DNA from: Pelagihabitans sp947500445
GTDB lineage: Bacteria > Bacteroidota > Bacteroidia > Flavobacteriales > Flavobacteriaceae
Assembly (NCBI RefSeq): GCF_050589625.1
Contig: NZ_JBNGOP010000017.1
Location: 48,702-112,701 of the forward strand
Direction of reading: 5' to 3'
Length of the DNA: 64,000 nt
Below, piece by piece: positions 1 to 8,089 of this stretch. The notes beneath the pieces were generated by a model. That model saw only the letters and a program-made list of their open reading frames with translations. It searched no databases and was not told the origin of the DNA. Position numbers and translations under genes: made by a program. How positions within the stretch are numbered: the first letter of the stretch is position 1; each line of letters begins with the position of its first letter.

Positions 1-200
1 GTTACCGCGACCTTGGCATCACGTATAATAAGACTTGGAAGCGTATTCTCTATGGCATCTATGGCCGGAGTGTACTCCAACCACAACATAAAAAATCCAA
101 ACGCCAAAAACCCGATACTCAGCAGAATGGGATAAAAAGCGATACTATTGTATAATTGGTACGCTTTCTTTTTAAAAAATTTAGGAACCCTTTTTAACAT
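1..200 (-). CDS. DUF2254 family membrane protein, N-terminal fragment
   Basis: An open frame on the minus strand starts with ATG at 200 and runs without a stop off the left edge (66 codons visible). The product begins with a basic stretch (KRVPKFFKKK) followed by a hydrophobic segment (SIAFYPILLSIGFLAFGFFM) and then an acidic periplasmic-looking stretch. The arrangement and the SIAFYP segment resemble the start of DUF2254 proteins, a multi-pass inner-membrane family of unknown function. It starts 10 nt after the flavodoxin stop, so the two are probably one transcript. The family call rests on the N-terminus only; a different membrane protein is possible. Confidence 0.55.
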   Translation of the reverse strand, partial: MLKRVPKFFKKKAYQLYNSIAFYPILLSIGFLAFGFFMLWLEYTPAIDAIENTLPSLIIRDAKVAV

Positions 201-210
201 ATTCTCTTGG

Positions 211-924
211 TTAACGATACTCCGGATTTTCAAAATTCCAACGGGTTCCGTCATCCCAATCCTCTCTAGAGTTGCCATAAGCGGGATAACCCCCGATGGC
301 CTTTAGCATTTTTGCCATGTGCAGCAAGTTGTAGGTCATGAACGTGGTGTTTCTATTGGTGAATGCATTGCGCTTTGCCCCGGACTCCTTGTCCAAATAA
401 CTGGGACCGGGGCCGGCTTCACCGATCCAGCCACAATCGGCTTGGGGAGGTATGGAAAAACCGAGATGTTGTAGCCCGTAAAGGATACCCATGGCACAAT
501 GCTTGACGCCGTCCTCGTTGCCGGTAATAACGCAACCCCCGGCCTTCCCGTAATAGATGTACTGTCCTTTGTCGTTCGTTCGGGCGCTCATACCATACAT
601 CCGTTCTACAAGTTTTGTGGCTATGGATGACTTTTCGCCTAACCAAATGGGCGTGCCGATCACCACGATATCGGCTTGAAGGATTTTATCAAAAACCTCG
701 GGCCAATCGTCTTTTGACGCCCCTTGATCCCGCATGTCCGGCGCTAAGCCAACGGGAATATCGAAATCTGCTAAACGGAGGTACGTTACCCCCGCTCCTT
801 CTGCGCGCATGATGTCCATTGCGAGCTTCATCAAACCTTCGGTATGGCTCTGCTCCGGCGATTTTTTAAGTGTACAATTGATGAATAGTGCATTGATATC
901 GGAAAAATCGGGGGGTGTTTTCAT
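211..924 (-). CDS. Flavodoxin-family / NADPH-dependent FMN reductase-like protein
   Basis: 237 aa soluble alpha/beta protein. The first beta strand and phosphate-binding loop (LFINCTLKKSPEQSHTEGL, about residues 13-31) and the second loop GTPIWLGEKSS (90-100) are the FMN-binding elements of flavodoxin-like NAD(P)H:FMN oxidoreductases. Residues 125-150 hold the Gly-rich strand and loop (KAGGCVITGNEDG) of this fold. No signal peptide, so cytoplasmic; it probably moves electrons from NAD(P)H to a quinone or other acceptor. The substrate cannot be read from sequence. It is followed closely by the DUF2254 gene on the same strand. Stop codon TAA at 211-213. Confidence 0.85.
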   Translation of the reverse strand: MKTPPDFSDINALFINCTLKKSPEQSHTEGLMKLAMDIMRAEGAGVTYLRLADFDIPVGLAPDMRDQGASKDDWPEVFDKILQADIVVIGTPIWLGEKSSIATKLVERMYGMSARTNDKGQYIYYGKAGGCVITGNEDGVKHCAMGILYGLQHLGFSIPPQADCGWIGEAGPGPSYLDKESGAKRNAFTNRNTTFMTYNLLHMAKMLKAIGGYPAYGNSREDWDDGTRWNFENPEYR

Positions 925-1569
925 TTGTAAAAAGATTTTATCAAATATCCTAAACCCCGGTCGATCTTACGACCTCAAACACCGTAGATGTTGTCCCTAT
1001 TCGGAAATCGCACCAAATTCAACGTACGCCATTCCCGCCCTACCCCTAAGATTCGTAAAACGCCATCGTTTTGTAATGGAGCAGTCCGGCATAACGTTAA
1101 CCTTTATGGAAATGGGGCATTGGGCAAGCTATCCTGGAAGGTTTGGGTATAAAACCGAAAAAACTTTTTTTTAAAACAGTCAATCAAACTTTTTTTACAG
1201 CACATTTTTGCAGTACCTACGCAATATCTTTGAAAAACACTTAAGGATTTATTGCTATAAATCCAGGCATATAAGTGATTTTAGTTGGTTGGTTGTTAAA
1301 ATGGTTCTGCCCCATCAGGTCAGAACCATTTTCAATAGTGTCGGGTTTATGGCGCTGCACAACGGAAAACGGCTTTAGAAGCAACTGTATAATACTCAAA
1401 AAGGTATTGTCATAAACGGAGACTTGTACCAATTTTGCCTTCTTTTGTCGTACCTTACTCTTGATAGTTTTGGACCGAAACGGAGGGTTAAGGCTGGGAA
1501 AAACAGCCAACGCCCACCACAACTTCGCAACGAGAAAACGAATGCCATAAGCGCCATAGTTACACTAGC
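925..1569. other. Intergenic region between divergent flavodoxin and topoisomerase genes
   Basis: 645 bp without a convincing gene. It must hold the promoters of the flavodoxin operon (minus) and topoisomerase IB (plus), but no clean TAnnTTTG element was found. The open frames on either strand have no family resemblance. The one clear structure is a 12-bp hairpin at 1298-1332, listed separately. Confidence 0.5.
1298..1332. repeat. Perfect 12-bp inverted repeat (hairpin)
   Basis: AAAATGGTTCTG (1298-1309) is followed by an 11-nt spacer and its exact reverse complement CAGAACCATTTT (1321-1332). It is far (about 370 bp) from the flavodoxin start and 240 bp from the topoisomerase start. The run of T after the right arm is only four, so it is not a clear terminator. 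An operator or an RNA stem are alternatives. Confidence 0.6.
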
Positions 1570-2664
1570 ATGGAATTAATGAAAAAAACGGGCAAAGACC
1601 ATTCTTTTTTAAAAGCGATGTTACAAACGCCGGAAACCGCCATTGAAAAATTGGACCTGATCTATGTAAATAGTGATCAATTGCCCATTGAACGCATCAA
1701 GCAGAACGAGCAATTTCAATACCTTCTCAACGGCCAGCAAATCCAAGAAGGAAATCGTTTGCAGCGCATAGAACAACTGGTAATACCTCCCGCTTGGGAA
1801 GAGGTAAAAATAGCTTCCCTGGAAAATGCCCATCTACAGGCGACGGGGAAAGATTTGCGAAAGCGCAAGCAATATCGATACCATCCCCTATGGAAACAGG
1901 TACGGAACCAAACAAAGTTTTACAAAATGTCGGTATTTGGACAACAATTGCCAAAAATCAGACGAAGGGTCGCGCAGGATCTGGAACAAAAAGGATGGCC
2001 AAAAACCAAAGTATTGGCCTTGGTGATACGGTTAATGGAGGATACCCATATCCGCGTCGGTAACGAACAGTATGCCAAGCGCAACAAAACATATGGTCTT
2101 TCGACCCTTCGTTCGAAACATGTTACGGCACTTCAGGATAAAATACGGTTCGAATTTGTAGGGAAACGGGGTAAAAAACACCGTATTACCGTAAAAAACA
2201 AACAATTGGTACGGCTCATAAACCGATGCGAAGAACTGCCCGGTTGGGAACTGTTCAAATTCTATGATACGGACGGTAAAAAAAAGACCATAGACAGTGG
2301 TATGGTAAACGAATACATACATCGGATAAGTGGTATTCTTTTTACCGCAAAGGACTTTAGGACCTGGGCTGCGACCGTCATCTTTTTTGAGCGTCTTATG
2401 GACATGAAATCCGGAAAGGATAAAAACAAGAACATGCTTATGGCCTACGACGAAACGGCAAAGGCGCTCGGCAACACCAGAAATGTATGTAGAAAGTATT
2501 ATGTGCATCCATTGGTTCCCAGTTTTTATGAATCCGGTGAATTGGAGGATTATTTTAAAAAGGTCGCCTCCGATCCGGAACCCACCCCAGAGTTATCACA
2601 AACGGAAACAGTGGTATTGGATATGTTGGAACAGTTTAGCCCCTCTTTTATGGAAAAGTTATAG
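1570..2664 (+). CDS. DNA topoisomerase IB (poxvirus/eukaryote-like)
   Basis: 364 aa, the usual length of bacterial type IB topoisomerases. The enzyme nicks one strand through a 3'-phosphotyrosine and relaxes positive and negative supercoils. Visible elements: an N-terminal region with the IPPAWEEVKIA motif (about 72-82), the core motif RVGNEQYAK (about 162-170) with a catalytic Arg, FTAKDFRTWAAT (about 259-270), and the active-site motif CRKYYVHP near 307-314, where Y311 is the expected nucleophile by comparison with the KxYIHP motif of the family. All expected catalytic motifs are present. It stands alone, 216 bp ahead of the MscS gene. Initiation at ATG 1570 leaves MKK at residues 4-6; ATG 1579 is a possible alternative start. 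Confidence 0.93.
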   Translation: MELMKKTGKDHSFLKAMLQTPETAIEKLDLIYVNSDQLPIERIKQNEQFQYLLNGQQIQEGNRLQRIEQLVIPPAWEEVKIASLENAHLQATGKDLRKRKQYRYHPLWKQVRNQTKFYKMSVFGQQLPKIRRRVAQDLEQKGWPKTKVLALVIRLMEDTHIRVGNEQYAKRNKTYGLSTLRSKHVTALQDKIRFEFVGKRGKKHRITVKNKQLVRLINRCEELPGWELFKFYDTDGKKKTIDSGMVNEYIHRISGILFTAKDFRTWAATVIFFERLMDMKSGKDKNKNMLMAYDETAKALGNTRNVCRKYYVHPLVPSFYESGELEDYFKKVASDPEPTPELSQTETVVLDMLEQFSPSFMEKL

Positions 2665-2880
2665 CCATAACGGGGCCTTAAGAAGTACGGCCGTTACAAC
2701 GGACAGCATGCGATCCAGCCAGCGTGTGAATTACTTGAGAGCGGAAACGGTCGTGCAACCAACGGTTTTGATGATGGGGAATTTTAAAATACCCCGGCAG
2801 CTTATGATGCTAGAGTGACAATGGAAAAACCAAGATTGACAGCTAACAAATAGCATACAACATATTAACTAGAAGAACTT

Positions 2881-3771
2881 ATGGAAACACAATTTTCGAA
2901 TGCTTGGAACAAGATGATGGACAAGCTACAATCGTGGTTAGACGCCTTGATCTTGAACATACCCAATTTGATCATTGCTACCTTGGTTTTTACCGTAACA
3001 CTTATTCTCTCCCGTTACATCAGCCGTTTGGCATTACGGTTGATGGATAGGAGCAGTTTGCAGGAGTCCATGAAAAATCTGATTTCCAAGGTCGTGGCCA
3101 TCATTACGGTGTTATTGGGGCTTTTTATGGTACTGGGAATTTTAAATCTTGGAAAAGCATTGAACACCATTTTGGCGGGTGCCGGGGTCGTAGGTCTGGC
3201 CGTAGGTCTGGCTTTACAAGGTGCCCTGGCGAACACCTATTCCGGAATCGTACTGGCCTATATCAAACACCTAAAATTTGGCGATTGGATAGAAACCAAC
3301 GGTTTTGAGGGAGAGGTGGTAGATCTTGATCTACGATCGGTCACCCTAAAGCAACCGGATAACAATTTGGTCTATATTCCCAACAAGCTCGTGGTGGAAA
3401 ATCCGATTAAGAACTATTCTACTACGGCGCAATCCCGTGTTATTTTAGAATGCGGGGTAGCCTACGATTCCGATTTAAAGGCAGTTCGCGATTTGGTGGT
3501 AACCACCATCTCCAAAGCCTTTCAGGCCGTAGCGGATAAAGAGGACGTTATATTCCTTTATAAGGAATTCGGGGACAGTTCCATAAACTTTGAAACCCGT
3601 TTTTGGATCGATTCCACTTCTGCATTGGAGGTAGCAAAGGCGAAAACGAAGGCCATGATTACCATTAAGGCCGCCTTTGATCAAAATAACATTAATATTC
3701 CTTTCCCGATACGCACTTTGGACCTTCCCAAGGAATTGACGAACATGCTACCAACAAAAACGAAGAAATGA
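2881..3771 (+). CDS. Small-conductance mechanosensitive channel (MscS family)
   Basis: 296 aa, the size of E. coli MscS. Inner-membrane channel that opens under membrane tension and releases solutes on hypo-osmotic shock. Three transmembrane segments are visible (about 26-48, 68-90, 94-126); the third is the Gly/Ala-rich pore helix (LAGAGVVGLAVGLALQGALA). The beta-domain follows with FGDWIETNGFEGEV (133-146) and YIPNKLVVENPIKNYS (165-180), and a soluble alpha/beta C-terminal domain ends near 290. Its stop overlaps the start of the potassium transporter by four bases (ATGA), so the two genes are translationally coupled and plausibly act together in turgor control. Confidence 0.95.
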   Translation: METQFSNAWNKMMDKLQSWLDALILNIPNLIIATLVFTVTLILSRYISRLALRLMDRSSLQESMKNLISKVVAIITVLLGLFMVLGILNLGKALNTILAGAGVVGLAVGLALQGALANTYSGIVLAYIKHLKFGDWIETNGFEGEVVDLDLRSVTLKQPDNNLVYIPNKLVVENPIKNYSTTAQSRVILECGVAYDSDLKAVRDLVVTTISKAFQAVADKEDVIFLYKEFGDSSINFETRFWIDSTSALEVAKAKTKAMITIKAAFDQNNINIPFPIRTLDLPKELTNMLPTKTKK

Positions 3772-5123
3772 TCGCATTTTTGAAACAATTGTATTCGCGT
3801 TACAGACGTTTTAAAATTGGGATGAGCCCACAACAGAACCTGTTGTTCGGCTTTTTCAGTTATGTTTTTTTTGGCTTTTTATTGTTAAACCTACCATGGA
3901 CGACCAAAACTACGGTATCCGCCCTTGACCATTTGTTTACCACGGTATCGGCCGTATCTACTACCGGCCTGGTAACCGTTAGTATCAAGGACAGCTATAC
4001 CTTATTAGGCCAGGTTGTGATTGTAATCCTGTTTCAACTTGGCGGAATCGGTTATTTGAGTTTTACCACCTTTTTTATCCTCTCCACAACAAGAAAGATG
4101 ACCCATTGGCACAAACGCTTGTTGCGCTCCGAGTTTACGCTTCCGGCGACCATTAGGATAAGGGATTTTTTAAAATCGGTAATCCTGTTTACCGTTTTAA
4201 TGGAAGTTTTAGGCAGTATAGCATTTTTGTGGGCGTTTACCGCTGGTGGCATGTCTTTGGCAGAAGCGCTATGGCCTGCTATCTTTCATAGTGTGAGCGC
4301 CTTCTGTACCGCCGGCTTCAGTTTGTTTGACACCGGGTTCGCGGGCTATGTGGACAACGGTTACGTCAATACCATCATTTCTATTCTGGCGATAGCCGGA
4401 TCTTTGGGTTTTATTGTTGTTACAGATCTTTATTTGAGTATTCGAAAAAAAGAACACCGCATCAGCTTTACCACAAAAATCGTCTGTTGGGGATTTGTAA
4501 TGTTATTGCTTCTTGGCACCGGTTTCTTTTATTTTTCCGAACCCAGTATCGTCGGTCTTTCGGATCGGACACGTTTTTACGCCGCTTTCTTTCAGGCGAT
4601 GACGGCGATGACGACCGTTGGTTTCAATACGGTGGATTTTGGAAACTTTATAGTACCAATGTTGTTGACCACTTTTTTCTTGATGTATGTAGGGGCTTCG
4701 CCTTCTGGCACAGCGGGTGGACTCAAAATTACCACGCTCACGGCTGTTTTTGCCATTTTAAAAAGTCGTATCCGCGGTAAAAAAACCGTGACGTTCCTAA
4801 AGAGACAAATACCATATGAACGCCTTTATGTGGCGACTTCAAGTTTTATTTTTTACACCGCCATTCTCTTTCTCGGTTTTTATCTTCTCTCTTGGAGCGA
4901 GGTCCACGGCGCGGAGGCACTACTTTTTGAGGTGGCATCGGCGTTGGGAACGGTAGGCCTTAGTACGGGAATTACCGACGCCCTGTCCATTACGGGAAAA
5001 GCGACACTCATCTGCCTGATGTTCATAGGAAGGTTGGGAGTGCTCACTTTTGGTATCGCTATATGGTCCAAGACGACCAACAACAAGGAAGAAGTTTCTG
5101 TAATGGACGACTTGGCGGTATAA
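3768..5123 (+). CDS. TrkH/KtrB family potassium transporter
   Basis: 451 aa multi-pass inner-membrane protein; the length fits KtrB better than the longer TrkH. The four pore loops of the superfamily are all recognisable: TVSAVSTTGLVTVS, HSVSAFCTAGFSLF, QAMTAMTTVGFNTV and EVASALGTVGLSTG, each with the Gly that lines the K+ selectivity filter. The GTAGG stretch in the third repeat's middle helix is also present. No KtrA/TrkA (RCK) partner lies next to it, so the regulatory subunit must be elsewhere. Coupled by a 4-bp overlap to the MscS gene. Confidence 0.93.
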   Translation: MIAFLKQLYSRYRRFKIGMSPQQNLLFGFFSYVFFGFLLLNLPWTTKTTVSALDHLFTTVSAVSTTGLVTVSIKDSYTLLGQVVIVILFQLGGIGYLSFTTFFILSTTRKMTHWHKRLLRSEFTLPATIRIRDFLKSVILFTVLMEVLGSIAFLWAFTAGGMSLAEALWPAIFHSVSAFCTAGFSLFDTGFAGYVDNGYVNTIISILAIAGSLGFIVVTDLYLSIRKKEHRISFTTKIVCWGFVMLLLLGTGFFYFSEPSIVGLSDRTRFYAAFFQAMTAMTTVGFNTVDFGNFIVPMLLTTFFLMYVGASPSGTAGGLKITTLTAVFAILKSRIRGKKTVTFLKRQIPYERLYVATSSFIFYTAILFLGFYLLSWSEVHGAEALLFEVASALGTVGLSTGITDALSITGKATLICLMFIGRLGVLTFGIAIWSKTTNNKEEVSVMDDLAV

Positions 5124-5339
5124 TTAATCGTCGACCCGTTCGACCTCGTTCTCACTTTTAAGTACATGGTCGCCGTCCTCCTGTTCTATATAAAGCACTT
5201 TGTTGCCCTCTTCCCCATCGCGGGTGACTTTGCTACCCTTGATCGTTTTTGTGGTTTTGGTCGTATACGTTTCCACTACCTTTCCCTTGGCAGTACCACT
5301 GCCCCAGTTCCATTGTACCTGTGTTCCTTTTTTTATCAT
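5124..5339 (-). CDS. DUF2945 (HVA1/TUDOR-like) small protein
   Basis: 71 aa from the ATG at 5339 (MIKKGTQVQWNWGSGTAKGK), the usual start of DUF2945 proteins; the frame stays open 23 codons further up to ATG 5408, but that extension is not part of the family. DUF2945, also called hypervirulence-associated or TUDOR domain, is a small beta-rich fold with the motif VxWxxGSGxxxGxV followed by a Lys/Thr-rich strand and an acidic tail. Its function in bacteria is unknown. It converges on the potassium transporter, whose stop codon immediately abuts this gene's stop. Confidence 0.75.
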   Translation of the reverse strand: MIKKGTQVQWNWGSGTAKGKVVETYTTKTTKTIKGSKVTRDGEEGNKVLYIEQEDGDHVLKSENEVERVDD

Positions 5340-5554
5340 TTTGTTGTTTTTAAAATTCGTTGTGTCGGACCTCTTGCTTCCGACATTTTCAAAAGTCTTC
5401 AATGCCATGGAGTTACCCGAACTCGTTTCCGCTAAAAATTAGCGCATATCCCATTTGTAGGGCAACACTTAGGGAATCGAGTCAATGATAATCGCAATTG
5501 CACTAAACCAAAGCAGTGACGAAAAGTATTTTTGTAAGGCAAAACAGGCATACC

Positions 5555-5842
5555 ATGGATATTATAATCGGAATGATTTCGGGTGTACTCATCACTATCG
5601 GCATCTCTTTCGCTTACAGCAACAGCTTGCGAAAATCGGATACGGGCAACGAGCCCGTTCAGGCCAACCCGGCACAACCTAATGTGGAAGAGAAGATTTC
5701 CCCTTTTGTTGAAATACACATGGAACACATGAACCAAGTCGTACACACCGGCACGGAGGAGTCGATCAACCGATTGAAACAAAAAATCGAACGTTTTAAA
5801 CAGCGGAACCGATTTTATGGTGAGCCGAAAAGCGAACAGTAA
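5555..5842 (+). CDS. Small single-span membrane protein, function unknown
   Basis: 95 aa from ATG 5555. An N-terminal hydrophobic segment (IIIGMISGVLITIGISFAYS, residues 3-22) is followed by a polar Pro/Gln/Asn-rich linker and a C-terminal helix rich in Lys and Gln (ESINRLKQKIERFKQRNRF) that may form a short coiled coil. The frame is open to ATG 5516, but starting there would put a polar stretch ahead of the membrane span, so the internal ATG is preferred. No recognised family. It sits between the DUF2945 and DUF2383 stress genes. Confidence 0.6.
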   Translation: MDIIIGMISGVLITIGISFAYSNSLRKSDTGNEPVQANPAQPNVEEKISPFVEIHMEHMNQVVHTGTEESINRLKQKIERFKQRNRFYGEPKSEQ

Positions 5843-5908
5843 TCTTTTAACGATGTAAAGCGATACGCATCACAGAACAAAGTATCGTTAATTTAAAAAA
5901 ATAAGAAT

Positions 5909-6358
5909 ATGAGCACGGATACGAATAGTATTTCAAGTAAATTAAACGACCTATTGGAGAAAACCTATGACGCGGAAAAGGGTTTTAAACAAGCTTCCGA
6001 AAAGGTAGAGAATACGAAATTAAAGACTTTTTTTGAAAGCAAATCGGCCGAACGCTATAATTTTGGCCACCAGTTAAAAGCAGAGATCAAAGGCTATGGG
6101 GAAGATGTGGAAAAGGGTGACAGCCTTACCGCAAAAGCACATCGTACCTGGATCGATATGAAAGCGTTTTTTGCATCCGATACGGACGAGGCTATGTTGG
6201 AAGAGGTTATTCGAGGCGAAAAAGCGGCAATACAAGAATATAATGAGGTATTATCCGAAACAGCTTTGCCCCCGACCACTTTGGAGGTACTGACCAGACA
6301 TAGGGATACCATACAAAAGGAATTGGCCGTACTGAACAATCTGGAGACCATAAGTTAA
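5909..6358 (+). CDS. PA2169 family four-helix-bundle protein (DUF2383)
   Basis: 149 aa, all-helical, acidic. The pattern of conserved residues (LNDLLEKTYDAEKGFKQA near 13-30, ESKSAERYNFGHQLKAEI near 43-60, EEVIRGEKAAIQEYNE near 96-112) is that of DUF2383/PA2169 proteins, four-helix bundles of the ferritin-like superfamily. Function is unknown; members are often found with other stress-response genes, as here. Cytoplasmic, no signal peptide. A strong terminator follows 54 nt after the stop. Confidence 0.85.
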   Translation: MSTDTNSISSKLNDLLEKTYDAEKGFKQASEKVENTKLKTFFESKSAERYNFGHQLKAEIKGYGEDVEKGDSLTAKAHRTWIDMKAFFASDTDEAMLEEVIRGEKAAIQEYNEVLSETALPPTTLEVLTRHRDTIQKELAVLNNLETIS

Positions 6359-6677
6359 TGTAATTTTTTGGACCTTAGGAGTAACTACCCTTTCCCAAGG
6401 AAGGCAAATAGAAAAACCCTCTCGGAAATACGAGGGGGTTTTTTATTGAAACTGTTTGCATTTTTTGTTTCAAATGAAAAAACAGCCTTTTGAGGTGCTT
6501 AAGAAGTTTTTTTAAGGTACACCATTTTAACTTTGAAATGGTATTAGTATAGCGGCGGTAAGATGACTTAAACCGGTTAATATAAGTATAACATCCTTCT
6601 ATCCTTAAATGTAATTTTCGGAAGTAACGGATAAGTGCGAAGGCATTCGTTATGCAGCCAAAAAAAGATTACCGGTC
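6359..6677. other. Intergenic region between convergent DUF2383 and MarR genes
   Basis: 319 bp holding the terminator at 6412-6444. The remaining 230 bp are AT-rich and show no gene or further structure that I can support. Confidence 0.5.
6412..6444 (+). terminator. Rho-independent terminator after the DUF2383 gene
   Basis: Stem of 13 pairs (AAAAACCCTCTCG, 6412-6424; one G-U pair) around a 6-nt loop, with the right arm CGAGGGGG running into a T6 tract. The A-tract on the left arm also makes it usable for the convergent marR-type gene. Confidence 0.85.
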
Positions 6678-7280
6678 CTAAAGTCTATCGGTATTGATAG
6701 CGGTATGGTACTTGTCCAACTCCATCAAATACTTTACCGTCTCTTCACGTTCCTTGCGGTCAAGATCGCCCAAAACATCTTCCATGGTCTGAAACTCCTC
6801 TAGTATCGTAAACAGGGTTTTTCTACCTGACTCGCTAAGGGATACCAATTTCTCGCGTTTGTCGGAAGGGTTTTTACGCTCCTGTATCAAATTTGCCTTC
6901 AACATCCTTTTGAGCATATCCATACCGGTCGTCAATTCCACCAAATTCTCGAAAATCAAGTCTTTTTTGGTCAATTCCTCGGTATGTAAAAGTGTCGCTA
7001 AAATCGAGAACTCATCAAAAGAGGTCAGGCCCGCTTTTTTCATTATAGGCCTTGAATATATCTTGGAAAATTTATACAACCTGAAAATAGCGCGCCCGGC
7101 TTCCGCGGTCAGATACGGATATTCATGAACGGTATCCCCATGCTCCAAAACAGCTTTTTCAGCAGCTTCCTCCTCCTCCAATAAATAGCGTGCGAAATCT
7201 TTTAAATCGGTACTATTACCCTGCGCTAAAAAATCTTCCCACCTGTTTATCAGCGGTTTATAAGAAATAGAATGCTGCAT
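6678..7280 (-). CDS. MarR family transcriptional regulator
   Basis: 200 aa. The winged helix-turn-helix lies around residues 80-150 (LTSFDEFSILATLLHTEELTK, then DMLKRMLKANLIQERKNPSDKREKLVSL, the wing with its DKR motif). The N-terminal 75 residues are longer than in short MarR proteins and rich in Glu/Ala. MarR proteins bind as dimers to short palindromic or repeated sites and are released by small ligands. It is transcribed away from the ABC exporter operon with a 97-bp shared intergenic region that carries three copies of a repeat, so it is the probable repressor of the exporter and of itself. Confidence 0.9.
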   Translation of the reverse strand: MQHSISYKPLINRWEDFLAQGNSTDLKDFARYLLEEEEAAEKAVLEHGDTVHEYPYLTAEAGRAIFRLYKFSKIYSRPIMKKAGLTSFDEFSILATLLHTEELTKKDLIFENLVELTTGMDMLKRMLKANLIQERKNPSDKREKLVSLSESGRKTLFTILEEFQTMEDVLGDLDRKEREETVKYLMELDKYHTAINTDRL

Positions 7281-7299
7281 ATCTCCTTATTTTACATCA

Positions 7300-7307
7300 C
7301 AAATATA
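7300..7307 (-). promoter_or_regulatory. Bacteroidota -7 element for the marR-type gene
   Basis: TATATTTG on the minus strand matches the TAnnTTTG -7 consensus and lies 20 bp upstream of the start codon at 7280. No TTG -33 element is obvious; operator repeat 1 occupies that position. Confidence 0.6.
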
Positions 7308-7313
7308 CTAAAA

Positions 7314-7370
7314 ATAACGAAAACATTTTTTATTATAACGAAAACATTATATATTTGCTACGAAAACGTA
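7314..7370 (+). promoter_or_regulatory. Three phased direct repeats, putative MarR operator
   Basis: ATAACGAAAACATT occurs exactly at 7314-7327 and again at 7335-7348, 21 bp apart. A third, diverged copy TACGAAAACGTA lies at 7359-7370, its CGAAAAC core 22 bp further on. The period is two helical turns, so all three face the same side of the DNA. Copy 1 covers the -33 region of the leftward promoter, copies 2 and 3 flank the rightward -7 element, so one bound regulator array could block both. Confidence 0.6.
7350..7357 (+). promoter_or_regulatory. Bacteroidota -7 element for the exporter operon
   Basis: TATATTTG matches TAnnTTTG and ends 20 bp before the ATG of the ABC ATPase gene, between operator repeats 2 and 3. 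Confidence 0.6.
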
Positions 7371-7377
7371 ACAAAAT

Positions 7378-8079
7378 ATGACGGATTCCTACATAGCTAA
7401 AGTTTCGAACGTATCAAAGGAATATGTTTCTGGCGACACTACCATTACGGCACTTCATCCGACATCGCTCAGAATAAGCAAAGGGGAATTGGTATTGTTG
7501 CTGGGACCTTCCGGGAGCGGTAAAACCACATTGCTCTCTCTTTTGGGCTGTGTAATCTATCCCACTGAAGGAGGCGTTTTTGTAAGTGGCCGATCGGTAA
7601 CGGAGCTAAAAGACCGAGAGCTTTCCAATTTGCGACTGCAAGAAATCGGTTTTGTATTTCAAAGTTATAACCTGATCGCTCCTCTCACGGCATTGGAGAA
7701 CGTAATGATGCCGTTACAGCTTCTTAAAATTTCTAAAAAGGAAACGAAGGAAAGGGCGATTGCCGCGCTAACATCATTGGGCATGGCCGATCGTATGAAC
7801 AATATTCCCAAAAAACTAAGTGGCGGACAACAGCAACGTGTCGCCATTGCCAGGGCACTGGTCACCGACCCATCTCTTATCCTGTGTGACGAACCCACGG
7901 CATCCTTAGATCCAAAAAGCGTGACCTATACCATGGAGCGCTTAAAAGCGTTGACCAAAGAAAACCGGGCCGTAGTGATCGTAACCCACGACTTACGTTT
8001 GATTCCTTATGCAGATTGTATTTATGAAGTCGATAATGGCCATGTAACCGAAACCACAAAAGAAAATGCAACACATTAA
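7378..8079 (+). CDS. ABC exporter ATP-binding subunit (DevA/MacB type)
   Basis: 233 aa. Walker A GPSGSGKTT at 43-51, Q-loop in FVFQSYNLIAPLTALENV, signature LSGGQQQRVAIARAL, Walker B LILCDEPTASLD and the switch His in VIVTHDLRL are all present, so the ATPase should be active. The sequence and the neighbours place it with the LolD/MacB/DevA group, which powers tripartite pumps whose permease has an FtsX fold. Forms an operon with the adaptor, permease and TolC genes. The adaptor start lies 10 nt after its stop. Confidence 0.93.
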   Translation: MTDSYIAKVSNVSKEYVSGDTTITALHPTSLRISKGELVLLLGPSGSGKTTLLSLLGCVIYPTEGGVFVSGRSVTELKDRELSNLRLQEIGFVFQSYNLIAPLTALENVMMPLQLLKISKKETKERAIAALTSLGMADRMNNIPKKLSGGQQQRVAIARALVTDPSLILCDEPTASLDPKSVTYTMERLKALTKENRAVVIVTHDLRLIPYADCIYEVDNGHVTETTKENATH

Positions 8080-8089
8080 AAACAATACC

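Noticed and set aside
734..1174. 146-codon plus-strand frame overlapping the flavodoxin gene
   Set aside because: It is antisense to a confident gene for half its length and has no family resemblance.
1264..1290. Roughly 15-bp match between this stretch and the start region of the GH3-type gene at 23759-23775
   Set aside because: A match of that length is expected by chance a few times in 64 kb.
1241..1522. 93-codon minus-strand frame in the gap before topoisomerase IB
   Set aside because: Composition is unlike a protein of this genome, it spans the 12-bp palindrome and shows no known motif.
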